DNA of 64,000 nt from Allacma fusca (taxonomy: Eukaryota; Arthropoda; Collembola; Symphypleona; Sminthuridae). Made by a program: the position numbers and the translations under genes. Positions within the stretch are counted from its first letter, which is position 1. Every line of letters starts with the position of its first letter. Shown here piece by piece: positions 11,501-26,500 of the stretch. The stretch is from NCBI GenBank assembly GCA_947179485.1, contig OX359250.1, forward strand, positions 40,804,600 through 40,868,599, in the 5' to 3' direction. The notes under the pieces were generated by a model. It saw only the letters and a program-made list of their open reading frames with translations, was not told the origin of the DNA and did no database searches.

Positions 11501-14500
11501 GAAAAAAGCTCTGCTTCGTCCAAGTAATATTTCTTACTAAAATAATTATTATAACAAAATTTCCCCCTATCCTTTCACATCCTGGTGAGCTTGGATGTGC
11601 TATAGCAGTATCTATAGCAGAGATATACAACAAAATACCTACGTACATGTAACAACCGTAATGGATTTTACGTAGTGAAGTGACAGAGCACTGAATATAC
11701 TCAAAGTGCCAATTCGTACATGTGTAACCCGGACTTTTACTGAATTTCTGGAAGTATGTATGTGAATATTGTGAATCCTAATTGAACGAGGTAGGGAGGG
11801 CCAGGGATTCTGTGACGCTGGTTCCCAGAGAAGGCTTTACCTAATCTGTGTATATTGTTGGCCCGCTTTGCACTCATTTAACATAAATCACTTTTAATGG
11901 CCGTTTATTCTTCAATTACTTGTCCTACAGCTGGCTAAGTGTTGCTACATGTTATAATTACGTATAGCGTTCCTCCCTAAGTCTGAACACAGCCAGTTAA
12001 GAGCAAGCTCACTCGGATTTTTCACAAACCAAATCAAATTTTTCCAGTGAGCTTACTCTCCTCCGGGATTTCTAAGGAGATCTTTCCATACTGTCACATT
12101 CCCCCCTTCCAAGTCTGCCTACAAGGGAATATTCAAAGAAGGCTATTTCTATTAGTAGCTACTAAATGGCAATTTCATTTGGGAGTGAAACCCTTTCTTT
12201 TTGAAAAACGACATTTTTATCGAGATTGTTTTCAATGCTTTTATAATTACCGGGATTTTCTTTTTATTGTTAGTCACTCGGTAATATTATTCATGACTAC
12301 TCCGGGGGCATACCTTCTTTCTCATGTTCGCATCCCGACATACGTTTCTATTAACACTGAGCCTCATATACGTGTCCCCGGGCTTTCCGTCTCCCGGAAC
12401 TACTCAGCCATTTGACTACCAAACCTGAATTTATTTATACGGATTCAAATATCCAACAGTTATAACTTTATCCTGTCTTGCATTCACAAGATTTCGAAGA
12501 ACACTAGAAATAGTGTGCTCCAAAAAATGTCACATGATGGAGCATAATAATTTATCTTCTGTGCACAACTTTTCTTACGCTACTAATAAAACTCATCCAT
12601 CTTCAGTTTCCCATATATACAGGTGTGGTAACCTCAAATAAATTTTTAAGTCTGAAAATGTCAAAGTGAAAGTGTTTATTTTAGATTGGGAACAGTGCCT
12701 GCTGGGTAAAACAACTTTGTGTAATTTGAGGGGACACTTTACTAAATCAATAGTTTGTAGAGCTACAGAGATATGAATCCAAATGTGCACTGTGTAATTG
12801 CCGAAAAATGTATTCAAAGGAGTAAACGGGATTCATTTTAGAGCAATATTGTGCAAAAATGTATGTAATAAAAGAAATGTTTCTTTGAATTATTATAGAC
12901 AAGTTAACACCAAATCCGGAAGTGAAGGTTGCTGGAGAGCTCCTCTTACCAGGAAAAGGGAAAGAGATTGGAAAACGTGGGAAGAAGCTGAGATATTCTC
13001 ATAACTCTCTAAAGACGCCAGATATAGATGGGAAGAAGATCAGCTCCACGCCAATGAGCCCCACTTGGGACTCAATGCTGGCGGATGACTGGGTTGCGTC
13101 AACGGAGGCCGAGTGGGAAACGGAATGTTTATGTGTCTCGGAGAAACTCTTCTGCCAAAATTTGCATTCAACTAATCTCAGTTCGATCCCTAGGGATGTG
13201 GAATTTTTGTAAGTGAATTTCCTTCTCATGGCTTTCTCTCTCCCCAGATTTGTCCAGGAGTTTCCATGTAAAAATCACGTGTCCTATTTGTGCAGTATTA
13301 TTAGCCAACGTGTTATTACTTGAGATAGGAGTTAGGATTGGGAGATAGCCGATTAAAGCAGATTTCTCATCATTCTGAAAATACTCTTATGAATTTGAAT
13401 TTCCTTCTGTAGGGACTTGGACGGGAGTCGTGTGAGCCTTCAGGACTTCTCCAACATTGATTTTCCACAATTGGATTCCCTGTAAGAATCTTGAAGCATA
13501 TTTTTGATATTTTTACTCCTTTACAGTCTTCTGCATGATTGCACGCGATCACAAAAAATCACAGCTGTGCACAATAATTCAACCTTCATTTTACATAATT
13601 CACCCCATTATACTTGTTTCCGTAGTTATAACTTACAGATCCGGCCGAGTACACACATAGTGCTTGCGTATAGAAACATATGTGTCCTTATAAGTTATAG
13701 GGAAATATATAGACACAATAAAGTGGAACATAGCTGAATTATATACTTTGTATTTAACTAATTGTTGGTGTAGCGCCATACAAGAATGGTTATATTTTTT
13801 GATGGAGCCAATTTTCACGCAGTCAATCAGTAACACATGATCGATTTAAAAAGAACTTTCGAGGACTATTTTCTCTATCCAATTTCTATTTCTTGGAATT
13901 TTCTACTCGGTTTCCACCGAGAGACCTGACTTTGGTACATGGGAACACAAACATTGTCCTCCATAGGGTCGAACAAGTTAAAAACTTCGACACGAGTAAA
14001 TAATTATAAGGAAGCATAGAAGAGTAAAGAAACTAAAGAGTGGGTGCAATTGCATTTCTTGTTCAGGTGATACTATAATTATTTATTTTCTTCGCAAATC
14101 CAGAGAAAGAGAGATCAGAAAGTTCCTATAACAGTTATAAATTAGGCATATTTATTGGTCCCTCATTTGAGTTTCCTGGAGGCGCTCAAGCGTTAGACTT
14201 GTTGCGCACTTACGCTTTAATAATATAACAGTGGGCTAAAATCAGTATTTTTTGTAAAAACTTCAATTGTTCCAACGCACTTTAATCCAAACACAATAGT
14301 TTTTGACACTGGTTTCTAGAACATTTAATTTTCTTTCAGTTGAGCTATCAATGAAGTCTATACCTTGAAAATTGTGGGTATGACCCGTAGAAACAGTCAG
14401 CAAGGTTGGAGAAATTAATCTTCAGGGCAAAGATGCGGAAAAGAACTTCCTCATGTTGCATTTTTTCATCATCGTTCGTAAAAATATATGGAAGCTGTGT

Positions 14501-17500
14501 TTATAGCAAATTGCGTGGGGAATCATTTCGCCTTTCAAAGTAAAACATCATCTCTGGAACTGAGATTTAGTTACTATGTAATTGAAATGGAGGAGGAGGA
14601 GTTGATCCTGCCTGGGTGTTCATACACAAAAGTATCAAATGGAAGAAAGGAATTCGAAAAAAGGATTTTTCTAAAAAACATTTGACCAGGCACCTTGTTA
14701 CTGTTGTACCAGGATGTGAGGCGAACGAAATTTAGTGTTTCATAGCAGACTTTTACCATCAGTTCGCAGGAGAATAATTATTTTGGATTATTTTGCCGGA
14801 GTAGGAAACCTGGCAGGTATGTAAAAGATGGGATCACATTACATGCATGTATAAATTAAATGTAAATCGTTACAAGAGGGTCTCAAGCCAAGTTCATTAC
14901 TGTCCTGTAAACAACTTCCTGGAAATAGTAGTAATGGGACATTGACATCCAATCTCTGAAAGAATATGAGTCTTCCTGTGTAATATGAAAGCACATAATT
15001 AATATTTATACATGTAACGCACACTCATTACATGAGAAGTTCTACAGATATTAAGAGTATCTTCTCCATAGGAGAAAAAGTAGTTGAACGCACTATCCTT
15101 TAACTTACCACACTACATTAATTTTGATCCTTTTACTAAGAGCATGCAATTACTATAGGAGTCAAGTGTTGCTCCAGGGATGTTCGGATATATATAGAAT
15201 GTATTCTACAGCCATTCTTGCGTTTATTGACCCTTGAAGGGAGGACATGGATATAATTTAGAAATTTGAGATTTTTTATAATAACTAGTAATATTTGATC
15301 CGTTCTTCTCTAAGCACTATAATCGCACGTCTGAAGCCAATTTATTATTCTACTTCCTTTGATAGAAATCATTTGATCGTGCACACTTAATATTATATTT
15401 CTAATACCCTTTTTTATAACACCGTCCTCATATGCTCCCGTATCCCTATTTCCCCATATCCCAAGAAAGTTCAATGTTCTGGCCGTGTTATACTGATTTT
15501 TAACCACGGGAAAGTGTGCTTTGGCAATTGTCGAGAGATAAGCCAGGGAGATTTGATTGACACAGAGATAGACTCTTCAGCATTGTCAAGTAAATCCTAA
15601 AAGTCTTTAATGATCGTGGTAATGGTAACTGCTGAAAAAAGGTCTGTCGGGGGAAATAACTGTCGCAGACGAGAAACATTGAAGACAAATGGAGTATAAC
15701 TTCCACGATGATTTCGCAAGGAAAAATTTATTTATTGCAGTTCATCAAGTTTTAATCACACCACAACATCTACAAAACAGATTCCAGATTGAGGATCAGA
15801 TCGCTTCATGAAATCCAGCTTCATTATCACAAGAGCTTGCAGTAATTACTCAAACACAAGATCACAATAGAATGTTAAACTTGGCAATGGTAATATTTTC
15901 AGCTCCTACGTACAATGCAGCTCTATGTTTGAAAGCACAATCTCAAGAGTTACAGGAAACAAATAATCTGTATTTAGAGTATTGTTGAAAAAGCATTACA
16001 GGTATTTAGTTATAAAGGATTCATTACAAATTCGATCCCGCCCTCCAATTACACAATACTGATGGTACTGATTACAATGGGCATTTTTATAAGGGGCAAA
16101 AATCTCGGATCCTTTGTGAATCCCTATAACGAGAGTTGACTGTACTCCAATGGGATCTGTGAAAGATAAACAATCCAATATATTTTCAGTATGAGAGTCA
16201 ATTGAGATTAGGTCCTCAGGAATTCGCTGCAAGAAAAAAAATGACAAGCAAACATCGTCATAGACGTAATATGACCACTCTGAATCGGGGTGAGATTTTG
16301 TGCGAGTGCCGATATCTCATCCAATATCCTTACACGCGCAAAAATGCGTGCTACTTCACGCTCGTTTGCGCGTGGATGGACATTGGGCCAAATACTCATA
16401 CTCACAAAATCTCCTTCCGATCCAGAAGAGTGAACATGTCACGATGTTTCCTTGTTGAGCTAGTTTAGTGAAGTTCATACATAGTTAATTGCTGCGGGTT
16501 TGCTCATTCATGACTCCTTAATGTGGTTTGTAAAGCGAAAAGGGGGACAACGGCTGTAAAATTATGTGGGAGAACAATTTTGAAGACAGTTGTGATAGAA
16601 AATTGGCTATCCCGAACACACTGTAAAATTATTTTGACTCCATTTCGTTACTTTGTATAGTCTCCGTATGGACGACAGTGAGCCCTTAAGCGAAGTGTCT
16701 GAACAGCTTAACTCATGATATTTTATAAGGAATCATTTCGTCGTATTATCACCTCATAAGCGTCGTCACGATCCGATCCGATGCGTCCGTTTCCTGTCGG
16801 CATACACATATAATGAACTATAATGTACTAAACATTCCTCTAATGAAAATTGGCAATTGGTTGTGAGCTGCACATTTTCTGAGGAAGCCTGACCAGAGAA
16901 CTTTCGTTCTTGTTACGGAAAGTGCTGTCGTAATTACTTGAGTGTCCTGTCGGCATGCCTCGGGTAAGACAGTTGATAGCCGCGGACCCTCATAGTGTGG
17001 CCACAGGCTAAAGCAGCCTCAAGGGACTCGGAAGTCTGACTCAATGTGAGGCATAGACATAAAGACAGCAATTCATGGCGGCATTTATACACAAAGGCAA
17101 TCTTTATTCCAACGGACACTCAAAGGTGGCAGATGGTAAATTCTCAAGAAGCACCCAAGTCTTGTTGGTATTTGAGGAAGTCGACGGTCCTTCCCCAGCC
17201 TCTCATACTTGCTTTCGCTACTCAGGTTTGGAGCTCGGAGAAAGTCCAATGGATGAGATATTTTCCCACATTCCTCTCCCAGCGAGAAGCAAGTCCTTTC
17301 GGAGCCAATAAAATTCACAGCATGCTTTCCCCACAGACGTCCCCACAGGCTCAAAGACTGACAAACAGGAAATATTCCCCTTTCAAATTGAATTTCCCAA
17401 TTTCAATTCACCATGCACAATAACCAAATGAATAAATAATATCATATTTTATCCTTTTGTGTGCTATCGATTTTATGTCCAAAAATTAGAATTTTATATT

Positions 17501-20500
17501 TTTACTTGATTCAATATTGATTTCCAGAATCCTATCCAGAGGCTTCATTGAAGAAATCCATCCAGGTGCGTTTAGTCGACTGAGGAAGTTGGCCACTCTG
17601 TAAGTACTTACAATTTATTACTGCTTTATTTAAATGTGACTCACAATAAGTAAACTCATCCCACTAATGCTATTTTCCGCATTCAAATAAATAGATGCCT
17701 ATGTATGCCAAAACAAATATTGGCCGTGATAAACCCCAGGGATAAAAAGTCTGGACTTGATTTCCAAATGAAATCAGTACTGTTCTTCCATTCTGGTAAT
17801 TAATCATACCCGTGACCTCCCAAGGCTTCTCATATTATTTTTTATTACGAGATTTCCTACGACCTCAGTCCTGAAACCTCACAGTTGAAAAGTATAAAAA
17901 CTGTTTTGCGTAGTTCATATTAGTGTTTCTGATCGAGTTCGGGAAACTCGAGGTTTCGAGTTCGAGTCGGGTTCGAGTCGAGTTCGAGCTTAATATTTTT
18001 GGTACCGTTTGCTTTCGAGTCGGTTTCGGGTCTCAAGTTTTCGATCCGAAAAAATCGGGTCGAGTTTGCCAAATCTACCGGTCCCTACCAAAACTCGAAA
18101 GTAAAAACTATTTTTGGAATTATTGATTCATGTTATCTTAACAATAAAAATTGGCCTTCCTGCCACCTCTGATTTAAAAAAATATGCAGTTTTTATGGAA
18201 AACATCAAAGAAAACAAAACAGTCTCTGTACGGAGCAAGTATTTGTACATGACAGTATAACACTCCTCATACCTAAGTTTTATTAGCTCACGAAGCTAAG
18301 TACCCTAATATGGAAAGGATGGCGCGTGAATTCTTGGGTATTCCTGGCATTCCTATTAGTGGTCGGACCAATTCAATTCAGAATTGGAAATTTTCGATTC
18401 GATTCGATTCGATTCAATTCGATTCAGTAGTATTTCGATTCGATTTGCAGCAAAGCCAAATCTAATGATTCGATTTGGGTATTGAATTGAATCGAATCAT
18501 ATCTTGTGAATTGCAATTCAAACAATTCAGCAAAACCGCTTCGGCTGCGCACGAGTACTTTTTTTCCGTATATTGAAAGTCCAAATACTACGTATAGCAC
18601 AACGTTTGCTATTTTAGCGTAGCTTTTACTATACCCTTTATAATACGTATACGACACTCCAGTAACATAAGGAAAATTTTGTACTTTCCCACTTGAATCG
18701 TTCGATTTACGATTCAATTCGATTCACTGAGTGAATTGAATCGAATTGAATTGCTTTGGGGCAAATTGAATCGAAAATCGGTTTTTCGATTCAATTCAAG
18801 CTTCAAATTGAATCAAATTGAAAAATTCGAATCAAATTGAATCGATCCGACCACTAATTCCTATCGAGCGTGCTTTTTCGTTGGCTCCGACATTTTAGCA
18901 CTGAAATGTTTGGCTACTCAAGGAAATACGATATGGAAGTTACCGCTTTTAATATCGTGGTTAAAATTGGCATATAACAAGTTTATCGAAGCAACAATGA
19001 AGAGCATTACGGAGAGATGGCCGGTTGAACCAAATTATAATGATTTGAAATTATATTGAAAAAATGAAAACGACAGTGATTGTTGCATTATTTTGCTTTT
19101 ACAAAAAAAAATGCTTTGTTTGATGCTCATTTTTCGGGACTGTGATGCTGTATTTTACGTACATTTTGTGTCTGGTTTCGGTTCGAGTTCGAGTCGGTTT
19201 CGGGTATAACATTTCTTAACGGTCTCGGTTTCGGGTACAAAAACATTTTCCGACTCGAATGTCCCGAGTTCGAGTTCGAGCCTAAAAGTGGAATTTACAC
19301 CGGGTTTTATTTCGAGTCGAGTCGAGCCCAACTATTTGTTACCGATAGAAACTCTAGTTCATATTGTGTGGGTGTTTCAAAATCAAATACTACAATGTAT
19401 ATAAATACTTTTAGCCAAAACAGCTAAAATAATTAAATGAGTTTTTTCAAGAATAGTTTCCATGTGTGTGTAATATATATATATATATAAATGCCGGTCA
19501 TTGACACAAATGGAAACTGTTTTGCAGAAACTCTTTAGAACTTAACTAATGAACAGGATTCCTTTGATGATCTCACATCAGTCAAGTTTCAAGTTCCACG
19601 CAATTCCATGCTATAGTTTCAAATGTAATTAAATTCATTATGAATTCATGTGTATCTACATTTGAAAATGAGATAATTATTCAAGGGTTTCATGTAAATG
19701 GCACTTTAGTATAATGTGCAAGTCATCTGTAGGGCAATAATGCATTATCAAGGATTCGAAGCCCTGGATTTGTTAGTTCATTAAATTCACTCTCAGCTCC
19801 GGGCCAAATGACTGTGGAATAATAGATCACAAAGGAATTGTTACATACTTTACTTAAGGTTTTATCATTACAAAAGTATTCTGGGACTTGTTACTACTGT
19901 GACTATCATTCATTTCGCATCTGACCCAGGGTTTACTTTCGTCCTACTGCTATAGCACTGCTAACAAATCCGTTACATTTTCCGGGAAAGAAATTCAAAC
20001 CAGAGAGCTCTTTGATATTTAAACTAATTAGTTACTGTTAGTTAACTCTTGTAACAGTCAAATTGCCATTTTAGGGATGATCTTCTAAATAGAGTGCACC
20101 GTACCTGAAAATTTTGAGTGAATCTTGCACCTTCCTTTATTACTATTGTAAATACGGTGCACTGTCTCTACGAGAGTGCTTCCAAATCCTAAAAGAAACT
20201 TTTGACTCCACGGTTTGGTGCATTCGTAATAACATACATACAAATTAGTACGTGATAGGACAAATGTGCGGAAATAACTTGACCTCCTAGACACAAATTG
20301 TTCCCCCACAAGAGGAATATAAAATTAAGAGTGCACTGTACGCAACACATAGTGGAATGTTTCAATGAGAGGTGGAAGGTCTGGAAGGGAAAGCTGAGGA
20401 GGAAGCAAAAAGCGAAAGTTAGGGATTCATTCGGTCCATTTAAACGTCCATCCCATTACAGGGAGAATTTGTGTGCTTGTTGTGGATGGCTAAAAGTATT

Positions 20501-23500
20501 TAAAGTTTTTCAAGTTCAGCTCTTCCTGAAAACTTTGGGACTGGAAATTCGGAGCGTCAGAGTTATGGGTTGAAATACAGAGTTGAGATTGTTGATGACC
20601 ACCAAGCGCTTCTATTTCATGTGTAGAGCGTCCGTCTTGGGCTGTTTTGTTCTCAATTGGAACATTTTTAGGCAGCCTGCTGGTTATAAAGAATTTCATT
20701 TATGATTTTAATTACACGAAACAATGGGTTCAAAGGAATGCATTTCAGGGGAGGGGTGACTCCTTTACATACTGACACTTGGGAAACTAATTTAGGTTTT
20801 TGATGTTCCCCATAAGTTTTTAGTAGTTGGTGACTGTGTGTGGATTTGATTCACTCCTTGCCTTGTTTCTTCCAGGCACTTGACAAATAATCGACTGAGT
20901 AGCATACCAAGTGAGACATTTGTGGGCAGCCCCAATTTGCACAGTCTGTTCCTCGGCTACAATCAACTCACGTCCCTCCATTCAGACTCCTTCGCTGGAT
21001 TAACTTCTCTGCGAGAACTGTGAGTCAGATACCGGAACTTCAAAAATTACTTGTGTGCAGCATTGGATGATATTTTGCTTTCACTTATTGAAATAAATTG
21101 TCTTTCCCCTGAAAAATATTAACAATGAAATGATAAGTATAAGCAATTCAATTTTATTTCTTCCAGGGACTTACGTCACAACAAAATCTCAGAAATCCCC
21201 ACTGGCGTATTCGCACCCTTGATGTTCCTCCGGAAGTTGTAAGTGATGACGCTGAAAAGTATTTCTATAATTTAATATTTAAACATCGTTCTATTTTAAC
21301 GAAAGGGAAGAAGCTAGTATCTGTGAGTTTATTGGAGCCATGAAATTGTTATGTGTCAATTGTGTTAAAAATACTTATAGATTTTTTAAAGTGTTTTTCA
21401 ATTAAACTGGGTTCATTAGTTTTGGAGTGCACTACAACAACAATTTCGAAAGGCTTGCTTGTAGATAGACCTTCATAAATAATTATATAAAAATTCATGA
21501 TTCGTTCTTCAATAAATTCATCCTTCAACGGCTGGAGATGATGTCTATTTGATAAGAATGCAGCAGAAATTAAGAACCACAAAATATAGATGCAGAGAGC
21601 CAAAATATTCTTACAAATATGTGCAAGTAATTCAATGATGAAGCCAACGTCTTTCATCGCTCGTGGATATCGCGGAAGGAGAATCTTACTGGAAATTAAT
21701 TTACCTACCATGTCCTCACACGGCTTAGCTAGTCCTCTGAAAATTTATTCAAAGGTTAGGGTGTTTCCATGAGTTCTGCATTATTTCATCCCACTTGAGA
21801 GCGTGGAAACGATTTTAACAAACTTTTGCGGGCTAAAAATTAAGAGGCTTACTTTCCTAGACGCTCCTTGATTCAAAATGTTTCTGTAACTTAGCAACTT
21901 GTAATCCCTTAATCCCTTTTTAATTCTGGATGGGAAAACAAATTGAAAAATAGAGGAGAAACTTGATACTTGGAGTTTCCCAAACTCGCCCCGTCCTTAG
22001 GTGTATTAAAAGAAAATATTTGTTCTATAAGTTTCCTCACATGGCGTATCCAAGTACAGAATAGTCTTCAAATACGGTATTGTCATGTTGGAGCCATTAA
22101 GAGCTTGAAATTTGCGTTGATAGGCCAATAAAAGGAAGACATAAGTGTCCTCTTGAAGCAATCAACCGCATTCGTCGTGTCCCATTCATCACTAAAGGGG
22201 GTTTCCCATCCCGTTAGGATGTCCACGCTAAGCTCTCCTCAACTTCTCTCAGCTTTCCTCGTGGTTTCTCTAAACTCATCCATAAAGGAGCAATACAAAA
22301 CAGATGATAGGAATGATCATTCAACTCCTCTCCAACATCCTGGATTAACTCATTTCTGGCATAAAGGAAGTACCACATTGTTCCAACCAACTGGTACGAT
22401 TCGTACCCATAACATAAAATAGTGTAGTGTGGTGTACGAGACTTGGAACAACATAATGTTCGGAATACAGATCTCAAAATACGTTTCGTAACATTCGTAC
22501 GTAAACACCAGTTGGAAGTAACTCCTGCTCGGAATGTTAAGAAGGAGTTCCGTTTTCGTGAGCGTAAATTGTCCCACAATCAGAGTATCAGTGCTGAGGA
22601 GATGAGCATTATCTACTGCATCCGTGAGTACATGAAGTTGCAATAGTATTTGGGAGAGATAAAAATAATGAGATCATCGTAGTTATCCGTAACGACGAGG
22701 GCTCACGGAGGAGGAACATTTGAATTTAGGGGAAGAGATGGAAAAAGTGAGGAGAGTAGTGAGGTTAGTAGGATCTCATTGACTATATCATTTCGTGGAG
22801 ACCAAGTTCTTGAAGGGACGGAGTTGACTCAAACGGAACCAACTTTCAGGAACTTTCCACACCAGGACTTCCCCTCAGTCGCATACTTGAGTATCTACTT
22901 TCCAATTCCTCCATGCCTGTAGCCTGGATTCTGTGTACGGAGATGTCAAACCTCACCTAGGGATCCTAAGGATATGTCCTTACGTGCACGTGTATTTATG
23001 TACATTGAATGGGACGGATTCCTTCAATCGGGGATTCCAGTCGTGCTTCCGTATGTTGGAATCCGATAAAGCTGGACCACACTCCAGTTTGCTTGACTCC
23101 ATGTGGTGTGATAGGAGAGCACTCTCCTGTCAATTTCCACTCCGATCTGCATTTATAGTTCCAATGCATAGTTGCAGCTATTACGGGACTTGAACATAAA
23201 ACCTAATGCAAGAGGAGGTGGAGTAGGTCTGTGGGTAATTTATAGGCCTCAGTAGGTTTTCATTATTTTTTTTTGTGTGAGTAAGTCCTTGCTTTTACTT
23301 TGAAGTATCTCATCACATTATTTGTACATACTTCCTTATTTGTACATATGTAATTATGTATATCTACTGGAAGCTAGTTCGCTATTTGGTCCAGGAATTA
23401 TGGCATTCGGTACGAAGATACTTGCCGATGACTACAAGGCCAGAATGAAATGGATGATTGTGGATAAGAATTTGGGATAGGAATTTGATGCGACTGTGGC

Positions 23501-26500
23501 CTGAATCAAAGTACAGATCACACACTGCCTGGCATACCTTGTGCATAGAATATTAAAGACTGGACTGTGGCTAGCTCGTGTCGTCAACAGATCTGGAATT
23601 AAAATCTTAATGGATCGTTTGATTGAGTGTTTTTCCGGGCGTTTCAAATTCTTTCCCAGTAGCGTTTGAGACTCCCGGCTCACTTTCTTGTGCATTTCTG
23701 TAACAATTTACTTTTATTTTTCTACGTATACAGCGGAAAAGAATTTTCGGTACGATTCTGCTTCTCACCAATCGCCAATTTACTTACGTAAAAGACGACA
23801 GAGCGTAGTGATAATTTCGGATCTTTTCAGGAAAAATTATGTGGAATGAGTAACAGATGTAAAAGTAAATACGGAAACTTCTTTTAATCATACAGACATT
23901 TGAGTCACAATGAAGTCAAGTCTATTTCATCGGTACTGTTCCAAGGGCTCAACCGCTTGGAAATGTTGTCTCTGTCGGGGAACTCCATCTCAACTATTCA
24001 CGAAGGGACTTTTGAGAACCTCACATCATTACAGGGCTTGTAAGCTGTTTTGATGTTTCTGAGCTTAATCTCACGGTAGAAATTTAAAAGTCATACTTTA
24101 AAATTACTTTTATTTTAAGGCCTGACCGTTATCATCTAAAGTTTTTTAGTGACATTAATTCCCTGATGCTTTCTTGCGAGCATGAATTAGTTCCTTATTT
24201 TGCTTACAATGTAAATGTAAATATTTTGAAACTTTTCATTTTCCAGATTCTTGTCCTGGAACAAATTAACAGTCTTGGAAGACCGTACTTTCTGTAATCT
24301 CCATTCCCTTCTAAATTTGTAAGTATAAAATATTTATTATTACATTACATAGTAACCATAGTGACACAATGAGTGACCATTGCTGCAGAAGTCATTATCT
24401 TGTCTCATACTTTTGTTTCAAAAACACGGGTGACATGTGAGACACGACTCGTGTCATTTGAACATGTCAAAACATGTTTGGATTGATCTTTATTGTCAGC
24501 CCATAATTAAATATGTACATAGATAGATACTTGTAGATACGAATCTACTTCCTAGGTTTCATGTTGGTTTGGTGGGCTGATATTGAATTCAAGGTTCAAA
24601 GGGTTAAAATAGATTGGGGAATACACAGATCTCTTTGATCTTGTCTACTCGTTCTGCGGAAGATGCAATTCCACGAGGCACTCTTTACATAATAGTATCT
24701 GCGTAAACATCACACGGATGAATTCATCGGTGGTGAGTAGGAGTGACTCTACCCAATTTCTATTTGTAGGACTCGTTATGGTAAAAGTTTTAACGGGTGG
24801 GGAACCCTGCATTAGAGTGCAGTGGTATTTCTTGAGGTTGAATCCGTCCTGAGTTCTCTCCTTTAAAAATGTCTTTTACTTTGACTGATAGTTTCCTGGA
24901 ATATACCTCCGAATACAATAATTTCTTTGAATTTGTGAATAGCTGAAGGCACTGTTGTAGCAGGCGTGCGAGAATTTTTGAATTCTAAGTAGTGGATGTG
25001 TCTTGTGTATTGTAATGTCCAGGATAATGTAAAATCTTTGAAAGTGCTTCTTTATTCAGTGGGGAATTTAGTTTTTTTCCTTTGAGGGACGCAAATTTTT
25101 CCCCTTACTTTTCTTGAGTCAATCAAAGCTCAAATAAGCTTCCTATAACATTGTGACTTCAAGTCCAATTTTTTTTAGTATTAATTACTCCTCTGCAGCT
25201 TTGACCTGCAACACTTTCTCCAGTACAAAAAGAACAAAACTTTCATACACTCTTGGGGTAGGTGCTTAATTATGGATGATTATGCTTCTGTGCTTAAAGA
25301 AGTGTCAAGGCCAGATTATAGAACGGAACGTATAAGTAAATATTTGTATACATATATATATTTGGGGGGACCAAGAAGTATAGAAGAGGAAGAGGATCTT
25401 CCCAGAATGTTACAAATGAAGGAGGAAGTTCCTCAGTGTATTCTTATGACTTCAACCAAAATGACTGCGAGTGCCTCTTCGGGTTCTCAAAGTCACACTT
25501 GCAGGCAATGTTGTAGTGAAAGTGGGAAAAGTCTTTACTCCCCAGACTTTTATCTTTCCAAAACAAATGACATTACTCCATCCCTGAGTCTTCCCTGAAT
25601 GCTTTGATGTATGGACTTTGAGGCCAACTATGGCCAAGTAATTATTTATTTTGTAGTACGTAATTAGTAACTAGGGGTAATACGACTCTCGGGAGGTTTC
25701 TTGAATCATTAATGAGTGTATTGTAATATTTAAAACCAGATTGAGCTGTAGTCGTCTCACTGAGAACTGGCTTGTGAGAAGTGGGAGGAATTTCATTCAT
25801 TTTTAGTGTCTGTAATTGGATTTGAGTTGTACAGCCGTGATTTAGGCAGGAGGCGTGACACTTTACTCTGTTGAGATAGGGAATGGGGATGGTGAGGAAG
25901 TATTTTGAATGTTTACGTCTCGTCCTTTGAAATGAGCCAAAACAGATTCATGGATGGGAGAGGGACTGGAGCCAAAACAAACTTGTCAGGGGTGTGTTGG
26001 AAGGAATTTGATAAGAGCAAACTACATATTGGACTTGATGGGTTGTAAGCCTCACAGAATTTTGTACTAGGGGAAATACATAACTAGCATTATCATCAGG
26101 TCCTTCCACTGAACACTCCCAGTTTAAAAGTCATCAGGGGATTTCCAGACTAATTTTTTTATTTTGGCATCTGGTCGTTACCATTAGCTCTGCTTTTGAT
26201 GGGCTCAGCCTGAACAGTGCCAGAGGGTTCCTCCATGTGTTTTTTACTATTCATATTATTGTTCATGACAGTTCCCCGACTCTATATGTTTATGTAATCA
26301 CTTCCTATCACCTGGAAATCAACTCTGGGCTGTGGAGCAGTTTGGAACTCTCATATTTCCTTCCGTTTATGTTTTCCTCAGGAATTCCACTACTTACAAA
26401 TCTGGAACCATAGAATAGGATGTTAAATGGTTGCTCTTGTCAATGTTTTATTTTGGTTTTTACTCGAGGGAAAAATTGGAGGAATTTGGACATTAAACTG

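Larger units (their letters stand above)
17921..19356. mobile_element. decayed hAT transposon, interrupted by a 500-bp MITE
   Basis: Left end TAGTGTTTCTGATCG and right end CGATAGAAACTCTA are imperfect inverted repeats, flanked by the exact 8-bp duplication GTTCATAT (17913-17920 and 19357-19364). Ends are rich in GAGTTCGAGTCG words. Inside is a remnant of the hAT C-terminal dimerisation domain (see 18271-18895). Without the inner MITE and its duplicated 8 bp, the element is about 928 bp. That is too short for a whole transposase, so it is an internally deleted relic inside receptor intron 5. Confidence 0.88.

Noticed and set aside
12047-12415. 122-codon ORF in receptor intron 2
   Set aside because: It begins at a GTG with no context, has no domain or splice partners, and lies in a large intron where chance frames of this size occur.
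16320-16385. Inverted words (ACGCGCAAAAATGCGTG ... CACGCTCGTTTGCGCGTGG) as a regulatory hairpin
   Set aside because: The pairing is interrupted and lies deep in an intron with overlapping chance frames; nothing further supports it.
17046-17423. 125-codon ORF before LRR exon 2
   Set aside because: Overlapped by frames on both strands, with no recognisable motif, and not needed for the receptor frame.
21349-21711. 120-codon antisense ORF with hydrophobic middle
   Set aside because: The hydrophobic stretch is explained by AT-rich codons; no family match or upstream exon.
22214-22579. 121-codon antisense ORF
   Set aside because: Overlaps three other frames in the same 400 bp and has no domain features.
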